From: JAJCYK01 sp965224285
GTDB taxonomy: Bacteria; Bacteroidota; Bacteroidia; Cytophagales; Cyclobacteriaceae
Length of the DNA stretch: 64,000 bases
Direction: 5' to 3'
NCBI GenBank assembly: GCA_965224285.1
Contig: OZ245043.1
Location: 3,038,001 to 3,102,000, forward strand
This document shows, piece after piece, positions 34,374 through 42,426 of this stretch (positions are counted from its first letter, which is position 1; each line of letters opens with the position of its first letter). A model generated the notes under the pieces. The model was given only the letters and a program-made list of their open reading frames with translations. It was not told where the DNA came from and made no database searches. The translations under genes and the position numbers were made by a program.

Positions 34374-37300
34374 TTCTTTACTTCTTGATCCGGTTGTTCA
34401 CCGGAAAGACGCTCTACGGCCTCATCCGACATCGCTTCGATTTCACTGAGAATTAAGTCTTCAACTATTCTACTTTGTGATTTGATATCGGGTTTTTCAA
34501 AAAAACTGGCAATGGGAAAATTCAATTGAAAATGCTGATTGATATTAGACACAATTTGCACCGCCGGCATCGAATGCCCTCCCAGGTCAAAAAAATTATC
34601 TGTTATTCCTATTTGCTTTATTCCCAGGCTTTGCATCCAAAATTTGGTGAGCCATTCTTCGATTTCTGTCTCAGGCGCCACATACCTGCTATCCTTTTCA
34701 GCTGATCTGGTGCCTTGATCAGCTGTTGGAAGTTTCTGGTAATCTATTTTGCCATTAGTGGTTAGTGGAACATGATCGATCTCCATAAAGCTGTGGGGGA
34801 CCATATAATCGGGGAATTTCTGCTTACAATACTCCAGTACCTCGATCGGAGATAAGCCGGAGTCGGATTGGTAATAAGCCACTAATCGGTCACCTGAGTT
34901 CCTTATGGGCTTCGCTACCTGATATCCTACTTTTTCCAACATTTCATAAACCATGGGAACCCGGATCTCATCATCTAATTCATCCAGTGCCTGTTCCCTG
35001 GTCTTGTGTCCTAAACGCACGTCCCAGCTGTATGGGAGAGCGTAGTTGTGATAACCGCGCTCTGTTTTATGCACGAAAATCCCTGCCTCATTGATCAGGC
35101 AGTTAGTAGACCGTCCAGTATCATCAGGCCGGATCCAAGGCACCTTGGTTTGTAAATATTGGTACATCTCCTCAAGTCGGACGGAAGAATATCGGAAATA
35201 ATCTACAAATTTGATCTCATTGAATATCTGATCACTGAGGAATAAGCTATTGTCCAGCAACCTATTAGGAACATCCTCAATTCTATGGTATAATTTTCGA
35301 GCCTTCAATATAGCTTGGTCCATTTCTGTCACTTCCAGCATCCGATTTCGAAACAACTCTTGCAGTCTGGTTTCAAACAGTTGACCTCGGGAGAGGCCAG
35401 TAAATATGACCTGTATATTATGCTTCAGAGCCTCTTTAATACTTAGGGTATAGATAGTTTTATAACAGCCATGACAAACATTGCTGTGTGTCTTCAAGCT
35501 GTCAGCAAAAATGGCGTTCATATGCGAAGTAGTGGCCACTATTAAGTCAACGCCCAGGTGATCTGCAAGTCGGCGCATGTTTTCTTTCGCCTGCTGGGAT
35601 ATGAAGCCGTTATCCAGGGTCCAGGCCAGGACATTCAATCCTTTATCCACTAATTTTGCCAAAACATAACTACTATCCTTACCTCCGCTTAGTAGCATCA
35701 TGCAATGGTAATCTCCCCTGGCCTCTTCCTTTGTCTGCTTAATAATTTCTTCCAGCTCTGACTTTGATTTGAAATACTTCAAGACATCTTTTCTGTATAC
35801 TTCAAATTCCAGACAGAAATTACAAATTCCTCGATCATCAAATTTTACCTCAGGGTAGTTGGATGGCAAGCCGCAATTGTTGCAAAATTTAGTCGTTGCA
35901 GGAGTACCTGGTTCATTCTTTTCAATCTTCAGAATCGCCTGTTGGATAGAGGGATGCTGCTCCAATTGCACTTTCAATTCATCCAGCTCTATCCGGGTGC
36001 CATTGATCTTAATCTGCCTATCCTCTCTGCCTAAGAAGATCAGTTCACCTTTTTGATTTAACACGCCTAGGTCGCCGGTAGCATATCGAATATCATTTCC
36101 CTGGGGGCTGGGTATAAACCGCTCGGACGTCATTTCGGGCAAGTTAAGGTAACCTTGGGCCACTCCTGCTCCGCGGATAAAGATCTCTCCAGGAATCTCT
36201 GCAGGCACCGGCAATCCGGATCTCAATAATTCTATTTGAATATTTCTAATGGGCTTACCAATAGGTACGGAGGAGCCAGTGTCTGCTTTGGGGTCATAAC
36301 GATGAATCATGCAGCCTATAGTGCCTTCGGTGGGGCCGTATTCATTATATATTTCAATCTCTTCCCCAAACTTGTCCAAAGTGCTTTTCGCCAACTCCGT
36401 GGAGAGTTTTTCACCCCCTAGTATTAATTTATGAATATTCTTTATCGATGATGACTGATGAGATAAAAGCGAAAGATGAGAAGGGGTTAGTTTGACTACA
36501 TCTACCGAGTCTTCCTGGAAAACAGATAGCACCTCCAAACCGTGATGGGCAGTAGGATATACTACCAATTTCCCACCATTTAGCAACGGTAGGAATACGG
36601 AGGTCAAGGTCAAATCGAAGGCCAGTGAGGTGAATAGAGGAAAATCCAGAGCCTTGCCCTGTAAATAATAGTCCCCGGCCCAGGTCAGGTAATTTGCCAA
36701 TCCCAGGTGGCTTACCTGTACCCCCTTGGGTCTGCCGGTCGAACCAGAGGTATAGAGGATATAGGCAAGGTCCGACCACTGATTATCTACTTTCGGGTTC
36801 TGAGTACCCTGCTGTGACCAGGACAGGTTAGCAATATTCAATATCTGGGTGTCTTCCAACTGAAGCGGTTCTTTGGTTATTACCAAGGTTGGCTGTGAAT
36901 CCCTAATTAAGTATGTGATGCGCTCCCTGGGATAGTTGGTGTCTATAGGCACAAAACATGCCCCGCTTTTAAGAATACCCAATATGCTGATGACTGCTTC
37001 AAAAGAACGGTCAAGTATAAATGCTACTTTTGCCCCAGATGATACTCCACGGTCTCTCAATAAATTCGCCAGCTGATTTGACCTTGAATTTAACAGATCA
37101 TAGGTAATAGACTCATCCTCTTGAAGCATTGCCACCTGCTGGGGAGTTTTTAGTACCTGTTGTTCGAATTGCGCAATGGTGGTGGATTCCGGTATAGATT
37201 GACCCGTTTGGTCAAAGGACGCCCATAATTTATTATCTTCCGGTGACCTAAGATCAATCCTGTTGATTATTTGATGATGATCTTTAAGGAATAGGTTAAA

Positions 37301-38584
37301 TACCGCCCTGAAGTGACTGAGAAATTTCTTTTGTAACCGCCGATCAAAAAGAGATTCATTCAAGTCAAAATACAGGGAGTATCCGTCATGCTTAAACTTA
37401 GTCCACTGTATCCTCAAGGCGTGAGCTTGATCTCCATATCCCGTATGGATCCAGTCCACTTCCACCGGATCATCGCCAAAATCCGGAAACTGGCCATTGA
37501 AATAGTTTAGGAAAACTGCATAGCTTCTATTCATTTGAGCGGTGCTCACTCCGGCCCTGATGTTCATCATGCTATCGAAACTATCCTGCAGTAATTTTTG
37601 ATATAGGGTGTAAAAAGTATCTTCAGGAGCTATCTCCCCCTGAACCAGCCCTATTTCTATGAACAAACCTACTGTTTCTTTAAAGGCCTTAGAGGAACGG
37701 GCATGAAATGGGGTCCCAATCCGGATTTGGTCCTTACCGGAAATTACGCTCAGCACCGTAGCGGATATGGTGAAAAAGACCGCCATTAAGGACATCTCCC
37801 CACTGATGGAAAAAAATTCTTCAGAAGCTAAAATCGAATCCAGTTTACAGTTGTCTTCAGGAGAAATACGCCAATGCAATCTTCGGGTACGAGAGGCTAA
37901 ATTTTCAGTAGATCTTTGATAAAGGGTCAAAGGTGGAACACTGACTGATGTTTTATTCTCCCAATAGAGGCGGGCGCCATCAACTTGTTCCGATCCCTTG
38001 AGGCTATTTTCGTGGGCTATAAACTCTTTGTATTGAGGTAACTCGACAGCTACCAACTCCGGCCCTCCCTTGAGCAATTGATGGTATAACCCATGAAATC
38101 TCCGATATAGAATCTCGAATGCATGTCCGTCTGTGATCAGGTGATGTTGATTGAGGTACCAGACCACCTCTTTCTCGAATCTTATCAAAGCTGCGTCGAA
38201 CAGAGGCCGGTCCCAAGCTAGAACCCGGGTTTTACGCTGGTCCAGCCAATTCTCATACAACTTTTGAGGATTCTCATTCCTTCTGAAATCAACAACTTCC
38301 AGGTCATAGGAATAATCTTCCATAACCTGCTGCCAGGGCATGCCTTGATGCTCAACAAAAATGGTGCGCAGTACATCGGTCTGCTTCACCAGTATCGCAA
38401 AAGCTTGTCGGAACTTGTCCAGGTCCACCTCACCCTTGAAGGTAAAGGTCATGATCATATTATATAGAGGAATTTCCGGATTAAGCTTTTGACCCATCCA
38501 GAACAAGCGCTGGTTTTGAGTTAACGGCAGAAGATCACCATGAAGCTGGGGATCACTGGAATCAGAAGAGTTACTTTTTATCAT
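34370..38584 (-). CDS. NRPS, C-A-PCP with amidotransferase-type PP-loop domain inside the A domain
   Basis: 1404 residues. Condensation domain: PLTQNQRLFWMGQ near 20 and HHLITDG at about 147-153. Adenylation domain: A3 YTSGSTGRPKG near 611, A5 NEYGPTEGT near 747, A7 YATGDLG near 833, A8 GREDRQIKINGTRIELDE near 853-870. At about 893 the family pattern stops, and it resumes only at about 1230 with GDRLVAYYQSD (A9 region), then NGKIDYQKLP (A10, Lys near 1277). Residues about 893-1229 are a foreign domain annotated separately. Carrier: LGGHSMPAVQIV, Ser near 1337. Pocket residues by eye against GrsA are D,L,T,K,I,G,E,I,G plus A10 Lys, nearly the Asn code DLTKLGEVGK. All A-domain core motifs are intact, so adenylation should work. 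It follows the stand-alone carrier gene by 35 bases and couples to the next NRPS by a 4-base overlap. Confidence 0.95.
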   Translation of the reverse strand: MIKSNSSDSSDPQLHGDLLPLTQNQRLFWMGQKLNPEIPLYNMIMTFTFKGEVDLDKFRQAFAILVKQTDVLRTIFVEHQGMPWQQVMEDYSYDLEVVDFRRNENPQKLYENWLDQRKTRVLAWDRPLFDAALIRFEKEVVWYLNQHHLITDGHAFEILYRRFHGLYHQLLKGGPELVAVELPQYKEFIAHENSLKGSEQVDGARLYWENKTSVSVPPLTLYQRSTENLASRTRRLHWRISPEDNCKLDSILASEEFFSISGEMSLMAVFFTISATVLSVISGKDQIRIGTPFHARSSKAFKETVGLFIEIGLVQGEIAPEDTFYTLYQKLLQDSFDSMMNIRAGVSTAQMNRSYAVFLNYFNGQFPDFGDDPVEVDWIHTGYGDQAHALRIQWTKFKHDGYSLYFDLNESLFDRRLQKKFLSHFRAVFNLFLKDHHQIINRIDLRSPEDNKLWASFDQTGQSIPESTTIAQFEQQVLKTPQQVAMLQEDESITYDLLNSRSNQLANLLRDRGVSSGAKVAFILDRSFEAVISILGILKSGACFVPIDTNYPRERITYLIRDSQPTLVITKEPLQLEDTQILNIANLSWSQQGTQNPKVDNQWSDLAYILYTSGSTGRPKGVQVSHLGLANYLTWAGDYYLQGKALDFPLFTSLAFDLTLTSVFLPLLNGGKLVVYPTAHHGLEVLSVFQEDSVDVVKLTPSHLSLLSHQSSSIKNIHKLILGGEKLSTELAKSTLDKFGEEIEIYNEYGPTEGTIGCMIHRYDPKADTGSSVPIGKPIRNIQIELLRSGLPVPAEIPGEIFIRGAGVAQGYLNLPEMTSERFIPSPQGNDIRYATGDLGVLNQKGELIFLGREDRQIKINGTRIELDELKVQLEQHPSIQQAILKIEKNEPGTPATTKFCNNCGLPSNYPEVKFDDRGICNFCLEFEVYRKDVLKYFKSKSELEEIIKQTKEEARGDYHCMMLLSGGKDSSYVLAKLVDKGLNVLAWTLDNGFISQQAKENMRRLADHLGVDLIVATTSHMNAIFADSLKTHSNVCHGCYKTIYTLSIKEALKHNIQVIFTGLSRGQLFETRLQELFRNRMLEVTEMDQAILKARKLYHRIEDVPNRLLDNSLFLSDQIFNEIKFVDYFRYSSVRLEEMYQYLQTKVPWIRPDDTGRSTNCLINEAGIFVHKTERGYHNYALPYSWDVRLGHKTREQALDELDDEIRVPMVYEMLEKVGYQVAKPIRNSGDRLVAYYQSDSGLSPIEVLEYCKQKFPDYMVPHSFMEIDHVPLTTNGKIDYQKLPTADQGTRSAEKDSRYVAPETEIEEWLTKFWMQSLGIKQIGITDNFFDLGGHSMPAVQIVSNINQHFQLNFPIASFFEKPDIKSQSRIVEDLILSEIEAMSDEAVERLSGEQPDQEVKK
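34898..35908 (-). other. Inserted PP-loop amidotransferase-like domain within NRPS A domain
   Basis: Coding sub-region, residues about 893-1229 of the preceding protein. It opens with a four-Cys ribbon: C901, C904, C921, C924 in CNNCGLP and GICNFC. The PP-loop LLSGGKDSSY is at 964-973, LDNGF at 990-994, an internal CxxC at C1037/C1040 (NVCHGCYKTIY), then IQVIFTGLSRGQ and a C-terminal VRLGHKTREQALDELDD. The order and motifs resemble the N-acetyl sugar amidotransferase family (WbpG, PseA, WbuX), which use ATP to turn an acetamido group into acetamidino with ammonia. Boundaries are approximate. It sits where methyltransferases are inserted in known interrupted A domains (A8-A9). Thiolation of an amide is the main alternative activity. 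Confidence 0.85.
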
Positions 38585-38619
38585 AATTACATGACGGAAG
38601 GTTCATTCCATGGGTAAAG

Positions 38620-38865
38620 TTAATTTCGCTTCTTTCCCGCAATGAACTCCACTATAGTATTCACCGTTTGAAAGTTGTTCAAAGTGATCTCTGAAGGAGC
38701 TATTTTGATTTGATTTGTTTTTTGCAACCGGTCAATCAATTGCATGGCGCCCATCGAATCGATTAATCCACTCAGAAATAAATTATCCTCTGCCTTCAGG
38801 TGTACGGTATCATCCTGAACCAATTGCTCCATAATATAGCCTAGAATTTCTTCCTTGGTATCCAT
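38620..38865 (-). CDS. Stand-alone peptidyl/acyl carrier protein
   Basis: 81 residues, a single four-helix carrier domain with the phosphopantetheine site in SGLIDSMGAMQLID. The DSM serine context and small size match PltL/RedO-type carriers that hold proline during oxidation to pyrrole. It follows the stand-alone adenylation gene after a 137-base AT-rich spacer in which I see no other gene. It would present the starter unit to the first condensation domain of the NRPS encoded 35 bases downstream. Confidence 0.9.
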   Translation of the reverse strand: MDTKEEILGYIMEQLVQDDTVHLKAEDNLFLSGLIDSMGAMQLIDRLQKTNQIKIAPSEITLNNFQTVNTIVEFIAGKKRN

Positions 38866-39002
38866 CTATTATCTGTAAATGCACGGCTAAAATAACAATA
38901 CCTCACAGTGTTTATATTTGTTAATATATCCCTGAATTACCCGGGTAAGGTATGTACAAATATGTAATCGACTATTATAAAACTGATTTTAGGAGTATTA
39001 GT

Positions 39003-40592
39003 TTAATTTTCTTTCAAAGACGCCTTTTCAAGCGCCAATCGATCTATTTTTCCACTTCCGGTGCGGGGAAGTTGTTTATGAATAGACAAGTGCTTAGGAA
39101 GGGCATATCGAGGCAAGCTTTTAGCCGCTTCTGCCAGTACTTTACCGGGGGTTTGGGATACATTTGCCTTTAGCTTGACCGCTGCTTCTATTCGACGTCC
39201 ACTTTGGCGTTCTACGGTAAAGACTGCCGCTTCCTCCACAGCTTCAAGGGAGTTGAAAATAGCTTCTAGCTCATCCAATTCTATGCGGTAGCCCCTCCAC
39301 TTCACTTGTCGATCTTTACGACCCAAAAACCGCAGTCGACCCTGCGCATCATACCTTACCAGATCCCCGGTGCGATAAAACATCCGATTATTACCCTCTG
39401 TTTTATGGTTAAAGAATGCCTTCTCAGTTAAATGCGGGCGGTTCCAGTACCCCATCATGGCGGTGGGTGCTGAGATCAGCAGCTCCCCCGAATCACCATT
39501 TTGAGCGATTTCTCCTTGTTGATTTATAATCAGGTGTTCTGCGATATCCCAGATCCGCCCCAGTGGCACATCATCGGATAGCGGCAGGTTTTCACCAGGT
39601 TGAATGTGAAAATACGAACATTGGTTGACCTCTGCAGGCCCATACACATTGCATATCGCGGCTTGTGGAATCAGTTCTCGTAGCCGCTCCAGATGCTTCC
39701 TGGGAAATATTTCACCGCCGTATTTTATCCAGCGCAAAGTAGATAGGTCTCGATTTTCCAAATCCCCATGTAGTATCAACTCGGTGAGGGCAGTGGTTAC
39801 AGAATACCAGATGGTCATCCGCTCCTTTTGAATCAACTCACTCAGACTAGCGGGGAATAATTTATACTCATGAGGAATTATAACGGTACAAGCGCCCCGC
39901 AAAGGTGAAGCATACAGGCCAAAAGTAGAAATATCAAAATGGAAAGGACTGTGGCCCGAAATTACATCATCCACACTCAGTTGATACAGATCCGCTGCAG
40001 CTTTGGCATAACTCAAGCCGCTGGCGTGAGTATGGGTGACCCCTTTAGGTAAACCGGTAGAGCCAGAGGTATAGATAATGTACGCCAGGTCTTGTGGGCC
40101 AACTTGCACCTCAGGTGGATCTTCGTACAATTCTATTTCTTCCCAGTTAGTAAAGTGCACGCCTTGGCTTGAAGGAAACAGATCTGATTGCTGAGGGGAG
40201 TCGGTTACTATAATATGCTCCACCGGTAGGGCATCACTGGTAGATTTCAATACTTTGCCCAAGTGCTCTGGGGAAGCAATTAAATATTTTATTTGGCAGT
40301 CCAGGATCAGTGACGCTAACCTTTCTTCAGGCAGAAATGGATCCAGGGGAACTGCACATGCACCTGCTTTTAATATTCCAAAAATCGATTCAATGCTTTC
40401 CAGGCACTGATTCATCAATACTCCAACCCGGTCGCCCTTATGTGCCCCCAACCGCAATAATAGGTGGGCTAAGCCATTACTTTTCAAATTCAATTGTTGA
40501 TAAGTAATCCCTGCATCCCTAAACCGATAGGCCCATTTACCCGGGATTTGCCGGGCGTTGAATTCAAGACCCTGATGAAGCATGGAGATCAT
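39003..40592 (-). CDS. Stand-alone adenylation enzyme, probable L-prolyl-AMP ligase
   Basis: 529 residues, adenylation domain only. Core motifs: YIIYTSGSTGLPKGV, SPFHFDISTFGLYASPL, YSVTTALTELILHG, YGGEIFPRKHL, NVYGPAEVNQC, YRTGDLV, GRKDRQVKWRGYRIELDE and GSGKIDRLAL. The run of motifs (HFD.ST..LYA, WYSV, GP.EVNQC) is what I recall from PltF/RedM prolyl-AMP ligases, as opposed to multimodular A domains. It lies between a PltE-like flavoprotein gene (3-base gap) and a carrier gene, the full pyrrole-2-carboxyl cassette. A D-alanine-ligase (DltA) role is less likely because no dlt genes are present. Confidence 0.85.
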   Translation of the reverse strand: MISMLHQGLEFNARQIPGKWAYRFRDAGITYQQLNLKSNGLAHLLLRLGAHKGDRVGVLMNQCLESIESIFGILKAGACAVPLDPFLPEERLASLILDCQIKYLIASPEHLGKVLKSTSDALPVEHIIVTDSPQQSDLFPSSQGVHFTNWEEIELYEDPPEVQVGPQDLAYIIYTSGSTGLPKGVTHTHASGLSYAKAAADLYQLSVDDVISGHSPFHFDISTFGLYASPLRGACTVIIPHEYKLFPASLSELIQKERMTIWYSVTTALTELILHGDLENRDLSTLRWIKYGGEIFPRKHLERLRELIPQAAICNVYGPAEVNQCSYFHIQPGENLPLSDDVPLGRIWDIAEHLIINQQGEIAQNGDSGELLISAPTAMMGYWNRPHLTEKAFFNHKTEGNNRMFYRTGDLVRYDAQGRLRFLGRKDRQVKWRGYRIELDELEAIFNSLEAVEEAAVFTVERQSGRRIEAAVKLKANVSQTPGKVLAEAAKSLPRYALPKHLSIHKQLPRTGSGKIDRLALEKASLKEN

Positions 40593-40595
40593 AGG

Positions 40596-41741
40596 CTATA
40601 ACCCCAGTGACTTTGCAATAATATTCTTCTGAATATCGGTGGTGCCTCCATAAAGAGGCGCTCCTATAGCATCCCTCAGGTCTCTTTCAACATGATTTTC
40701 TGTCAAATACCCTCTACCCCCATGTATCATGATGGCGTCCAGGCCTGATTGGATGAAACTTTCAGATAAGTAGATATTCGCCATGGAGCATTCTAGGGTA
40801 GCAGTTTGACCCTGGTCCAGCATCCAGGCCGCCCGGTAGGCCAGCTGACGAGCCACGTCCAACCTTATTTTCATATCAACAATACGATGGGATACCGCTT
40901 GGAATTTACCTATTGGTTGATTGAACTGACGGCGATTATTAGCATATTCGATACAGTCCTCCAGCTGCTTTTCCATAATTCCCAGTTGTGCGGCCAGGAT
41001 CATGGCTCTTTCCCAATTTTGAGACACGTTGAACAAAGCTGCTCCAGAGCCTTCTTCCCCTACTAAATTTTCGGCAGGCACTAAACACTGCTCCAGGCGG
41101 ATCTTGCCAATAGGTGTGGTGCGCAGTCCCATCTTTGCCTGGGTAGGAGAGCTGGAAAACCCCTCCAAATGCTTATCCACAATGAAAAGGGATACCCCCC
41201 AGGATCCCAGAGCAGGATCAGTAGTGGCAAAAATAAGCACGAAATCACTAACTGGGCCCAATGTTACCAGTATCTTCTCTCCATTCAGGATATAGCCCCC
41301 ATCTACTTTTTGAGCAGTAGTGCTCAAGCTGAAAGCATCGGATCCAGAGTGCTCTTCAGTCATGGCGTAGGCGCCTATCAATTTTCCTTCGCAAACACCT
41401 TTCAAATATTGTTTCTTTTGGCTCTCAGAGGCACCTATCATCAGTGCGGCCTGCACGCTTACCAATTCCGAAGCTATAGCAAAGGAAAGGCCGTTATCCA
41501 GGCAGCCATAGCCAAGGCCTTCCAAAGCCAAAACCGTAGTAGCCAGATCCAGGCCCTGGCCGCCATATTCAGGGGGAATTGCCAGGCCCAGCAATCCCTT
41601 GCCTGCACATGCTTGCCAGCCCTTATGGTCAAAAGTACAGCCTTGATCCCTGGTGATCACCTCTTTACCTAGATTGGACTGAGCAAATTCAATTATATCT
41701 CGCTTCAATTCAAGCTGGTCCTCGCTCCAAGAGAAATTCAT
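40596..41741 (-). CDS. Acyl-CoA-dehydrogenase-like flavoprotein, probable prolyl-carrier oxidase (PltE-like)
   Basis: 381 residues, complete acyl-CoA dehydrogenase fold: GLLGLAIPPEYGGQGL, YAMTEEHSGSDA (FAD/substrate segment), WERAMILAAQLGIMEKQLED, RRQFNQPIGKFQAVSHRI, HGGRGYLTENHVERDLRD and the C-terminal GGTTDIQ. The WERA...LG.MEKQLE and QAVSHRI blocks match PltE/RedW as I remember them. Those enzymes oxidise proline bound to a carrier to pyrrole-2-carboxyl by two successive two-electron steps. First gene of the minus-strand NRPS operon. The alternative is a single oxidation to a pyrroline, as in anatoxin biosynthesis. Confidence 0.87.
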   Translation of the reverse strand: MNFSWSEDQLELKRDIIEFAQSNLGKEVITRDQGCTFDHKGWQACAGKGLLGLAIPPEYGGQGLDLATTVLALEGLGYGCLDNGLSFAIASELVSVQAALMIGASESQKKQYLKGVCEGKLIGAYAMTEEHSGSDAFSLSTTAQKVDGGYILNGEKILVTLGPVSDFVLIFATTDPALGSWGVSLFIVDKHLEGFSSSPTQAKMGLRTTPIGKIRLEQCLVPAENLVGEEGSGAALFNVSQNWERAMILAAQLGIMEKQLEDCIEYANNRRQFNQPIGKFQAVSHRIVDMKIRLDVARQLAYRAAWMLDQGQTATLECSMANIYLSESFIQSGLDAIMIHGGRGYLTENHVERDLRDAIGAPLYGGTTDIQKNIIAKSLGL

Positions 41742-41755
41742 CGGGCGTTTTTTTA

Positions 41756-41763
41756 CAAATTTA
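41756..41763 (-). promoter_or_regulatory. Candidate -7 box for the NRPS operon
   Basis: On the minus strand this reads TAAATTTG, an exact match to the Bacteroidota -7 consensus TAnnTTTG. It lies 14 bases upstream of the first operon ATG (41741), so the leader would be very short. A TTTG further upstream is only 13 bases away, shorter than the usual spacing to the -33 element. Suggestive only. Confidence 0.3.
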
Positions 41764-41838
41764 AATTAAAATTTTCCAAAGCTGCGATTGATGGCATTTC
41801 AGGCTCATCTCTATTAAATTTTGCCTATATTAAAATTG

Positions 41839-42426
41839 ATGATCAAAGTAGATAATTATATTGAAAAACATGATAGATGGAAACAGGAACTGTTATTACT
41901 GCGCCAGTTAATGTTGGAATCAGGAATGAAAGAAACCGTCAAATGGGGGTTTCCGGTTTATACCATAGCAGGAAAGAATGTAGCAGGGATAGGCGCCTTT
42001 AAAGAATACGTGGGTATATGGTTTTTTCAGGGTGCTCTTTTGCAAGACCGGGAAAAAGTCTTGGTCAATGCCCAGGAGGGAAAAACCAAAGCTATGCGTC
42101 AGTGGCGGTTTGTTGATATGTCACAAATCAATCAGGATAAGGTTAAAGAATATTTGTCTGAGGCAGTTGAGAATCAGAAAGCCGGCAAAAAAGTGCCAGT
42201 TGGCAGAGGAGCTAAAAAACCACTGATAATCCCTCCCATATTAGGGGCCGCGCTGAAGAAGGATCGCCAATTAGCCAATCAGTTTGGAGACTTAACTCTT
42301 TCTAAGAGAAGGGAGTTTGCAGATTATATACAGGATGCCAAACGAGAGAGTACCAAGCAAAGCCGTTTGGAAAAAGCCTTGCTCCTGATACGATCAGGGC
42401 GGGGACTATACGAAAAATATCAATGA
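41839..42426 (+). CDS. DUF1801/YdeI-type protein
   Basis: About 195 residues from the ATG at 41839. The N-terminal DUF1801 region contains ESGMKETVKWGFPVYTIAGKNVAGIGAFKEYVGIWFF, and the C-terminal part the YdeI-like LSKRREFADYIQDAKRESTKQSRLEKAL. Function of this iron-chaperone-like fold in bacteria is unsettled. Divergent from the NRPS operon; its end overlaps the convergent AraC gene by 7 bases. Confidence 0.85.
   Translation: MIKVDNYIEKHDRWKQELLLLRQLMLESGMKETVKWGFPVYTIAGKNVAGIGAFKEYVGIWFFQGALLQDREKVLVNAQEGKTKAMRQWRFVDMSQINQDKVKEYLSEAVENQKAGKKVPVGRGAKKPLIIPPILGAALKKDRQLANQFGDLTLSKRREFADYIQDAKRESTKQSRLEKALLLIRSGRGLYEKYQ

Noticed and set aside
34898..35908. PP-loop insert as an assembly chimera
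   Set aside because: The insertion is in frame, with no stop or frame change at either border, in a position used by other A-domain inserts, and both flanking A-domain halves are complete with similar codon use.
38866..39002. Small gene in the spacer before the carrier protein
   Set aside because: The plus-strand open frame there runs antisense into the adenylation gene and has no recognisable sequence; the spacer is only AT-rich.
39003..40592. Stand-alone A enzyme as DltA (D-alanyl carrier ligase)
   Set aside because: No dltB or dltD genes, Bacteroidota lack teichoic acids, and the adjacent flavoprotein fits the proline-oxidising cassette.
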